Below, piece by piece: positions 63,064-64,000 of a stretch of DNA of 64,000 bases (its first letter is position 1; each line of letters begins with the position of its first letter). A program made the position numbers and the translations under genes. The stretch is from Acidobacteriaceae bacterium UBA1307 (lineage in GTDB: Bacteria; Acidobacteriota; Terriglobia; Terriglobales; Acidobacteriaceae): the NCBI GenBank assembly GCA_002307235.1, contig DBTV01000033.1, positions 50,096 to 114,095 of the forward strand. Direction: 5' to 3'. Below the pieces are notes generated by a model that had not been told where the DNA came from, searched no databases, and saw only the letters and a program-made list of their open reading frames with translations.

Positions 63064-63936
63064 CTATTGAGTCTTCCTCGTGTCGGGAACTGCGCCAAAC
63101 GCGATATAGCCCATCAGAAAAATAAATCGATAGGCCGCATTGGTAAAACGGTGCTCATCCTGCTCTCTGCGCAAGCCAATGCACAACGCCGACTTCGGTC
63201 CGAAATCTCCTCCCTTGGGACGTGGCTCGGCCTTCATGAAAAGAACGCGTTCCCATTCTTTTCTCTCAGAAGGTACCGGCATGGCATTACCGCTGACAAA
63301 CCGTAAAGAAGACCGTTTAATGTTCAGTTGCGAGAGAAAATAGATCCACCGCGTAGCTTCTGGAGCGCAAGACAAATCGCGAAAATGAACAAAATGCTCG
63401 CGATCTACATTGCAAATGTAGTATTGCAACGCTTGCTGCATCGTAGAACACGGCTCCGCGTCGGTGTACATGCGCGCCATGACATCGATGGCAAAACCAT
63501 ATCTTTCGCAATCCCATCCTCGAGGTTTTCGAGGGCAAACTGCCCGATGGTCGTCATCTGGCGCTGACGAATAGAGTGGCCGTTGTTCTGCTTCATGCTT
63601 AAAACGATTTGAAGACAGCCGCAATCCAGAAAGATATTGAGCCCGCATCTCGATGGCAGAGGCCGTTTCTTCGTCTAAATGGAAGCGCGCCCGAAGATCT
63701 TCTGGATACTCTTCCCAAAATTCAACGCGATGAAGGTATTCCCAGGCATCTTCAATCCAACTTGTGTTGCATACCTTTTCGCGCACGGCTTTTTTCGGAT
63801 GCCCTACATTTTTCTCTTCCTTGTTGAAGTCGCGGATTTTGTCCTGCCATAGATGCGTTGCAACAGAATGCAATCCGTCATTTTGCACCCACAATCGCCA
63901 CGTAGAATCGGAACGTCCACAACAAGCTCCTATCAA
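63064..63936 (-). CDS. Unrecognised protein
   Basis: A 290-codon frame of no family I recognise. It has no signal peptide and appears soluble and charged, with tryptophan- and tyrosine-rich stretches (AWEYLHRVEFWEEYPEDLRARF, ATRWIYFLSQL) and a hydrophobic C-terminal segment (AYRFIFLMGYIAFG). The first possible start is a TTG at 63936 with no clear ribosome binding site, so the true start may be further in. GC content is visibly lower than in neighbouring genes, which hints at acquisition by transfer. The frame is long for chance at this composition, but coding is not certain. Confidence 0.4.
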   Translation of the reverse strand: MIGACCGRSDSTWRLWVQNDGLHSVATHLWQDKIRDFNKEEKNVGHPKKAVREKVCNTSWIEDAWEYLHRVEFWEEYPEDLRARFHLDEETASAIEMRAQYLSGLRLSSNRFKHEAEQRPLYSSAPDDDHRAVCPRKPRGWDCERYGFAIDVMARMYTDAEPCSTMQQALQYYICNVDREHFVHFRDLSCAPEATRWIYFLSQLNIKRSSLRFVSGNAMPVPSERKEWERVLFMKAEPRPKGGDFGPKSALCIGLRREQDEHRFTNAAYRFIFLMGYIAFGAVPDTRKTQ

Positions 63937-64000
63937 TAATGGATCAGGGTGAAGGGCCTAGTTTTTCTGTACCATTATCGGTGTTAGTCTTCGGCAGGTT

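Overview
The window looks like chromosomal DNA of an acidobacterium of the Terriglobia type (Acidobacterium/Terriglobus-like); this is inferred, not proven. The grounds are high GC, six very large Oar-like TonB-dependent receptors with an N-terminal carboxypeptidase-regulatory-like domain, a VWFA-related protein of the acidobacterial type, NHL/Ig-repeat secreted proteins, TolB/PD40 propeller regulators, and many glycoside hydrolases. No rRNA, tRNA or CRISPR array was found.

Layout. 1-649: no supported gene. 725-3404: ECF sigma factor convergent with a secreted S9 peptidase. 3500-6514: TonB receptor 1. 6840-7100: short zinc-finger anti-sigma-like gene. 7133-15716 (minus): an operon-like set of TonB receptor 2 (barrel apparently shortened), a 1480-residue NHL/Ig protein and a VWFA protein. 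About 1 kb upstream of it lies a cysteine-rich mini-ORF followed by a terminator-like hairpin. 16770-21975 (plus): Tat-exported bicupin oxalate decarboxylase, an HzsA-related haem protein, a YVTN/di-haem cytochrome and RidA. 22020-24120 (minus): sensor kinase and OmpR-type regulator. 24442-26507 (plus): Nramp metal transporter, four-haem cytochrome and TatA. Both plus-strand operons carry 11-bp-phased TGTCA-type repeats upstream, so the two-component system may link Mn uptake, a Mn enzyme, its Tat export and periplasmic cytochromes.

26512-38279: carbohydrate region with a ToxR/CadC-like PD40 regulator divergent from TonB receptor 3, a GH30 glycosidase, a second membrane regulator and an (alpha/alpha)6 glycosidase. 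It contains hairpin repeat clusters and two inverted copies of a ~100-bp repeat. 38888-42370: TonB receptor 4. 42527-44432 (minus): Xre antitoxin, RES toxin and tyrosine integrase, each overlapping the next by 4 nt, under a probable palindromic operator. 44582-45118: TlpA-like thioredoxin.

45483-55588: a coherent glucan locus with GH3 beta-glucosidase, TonB receptor 5, LacI regulator, GH144-like glycosidase and MFS transporter. Four copies of a 14-bp motif (TGCGCMAWCGRTTG) lie downstream of sigma70-like promoters of the GH3 and GH144 genes. This fits a LacI regulon, perhaps for beta-1,2-glucan. 55583-58129: secreted zinc metalloprotease. 58227-58337: MITE-like nested inverted repeat. 58338-62355: TonB receptor 6, split by one apparent +1 frameshift. 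63064-63936: an unrecognised ORF of atypical composition.
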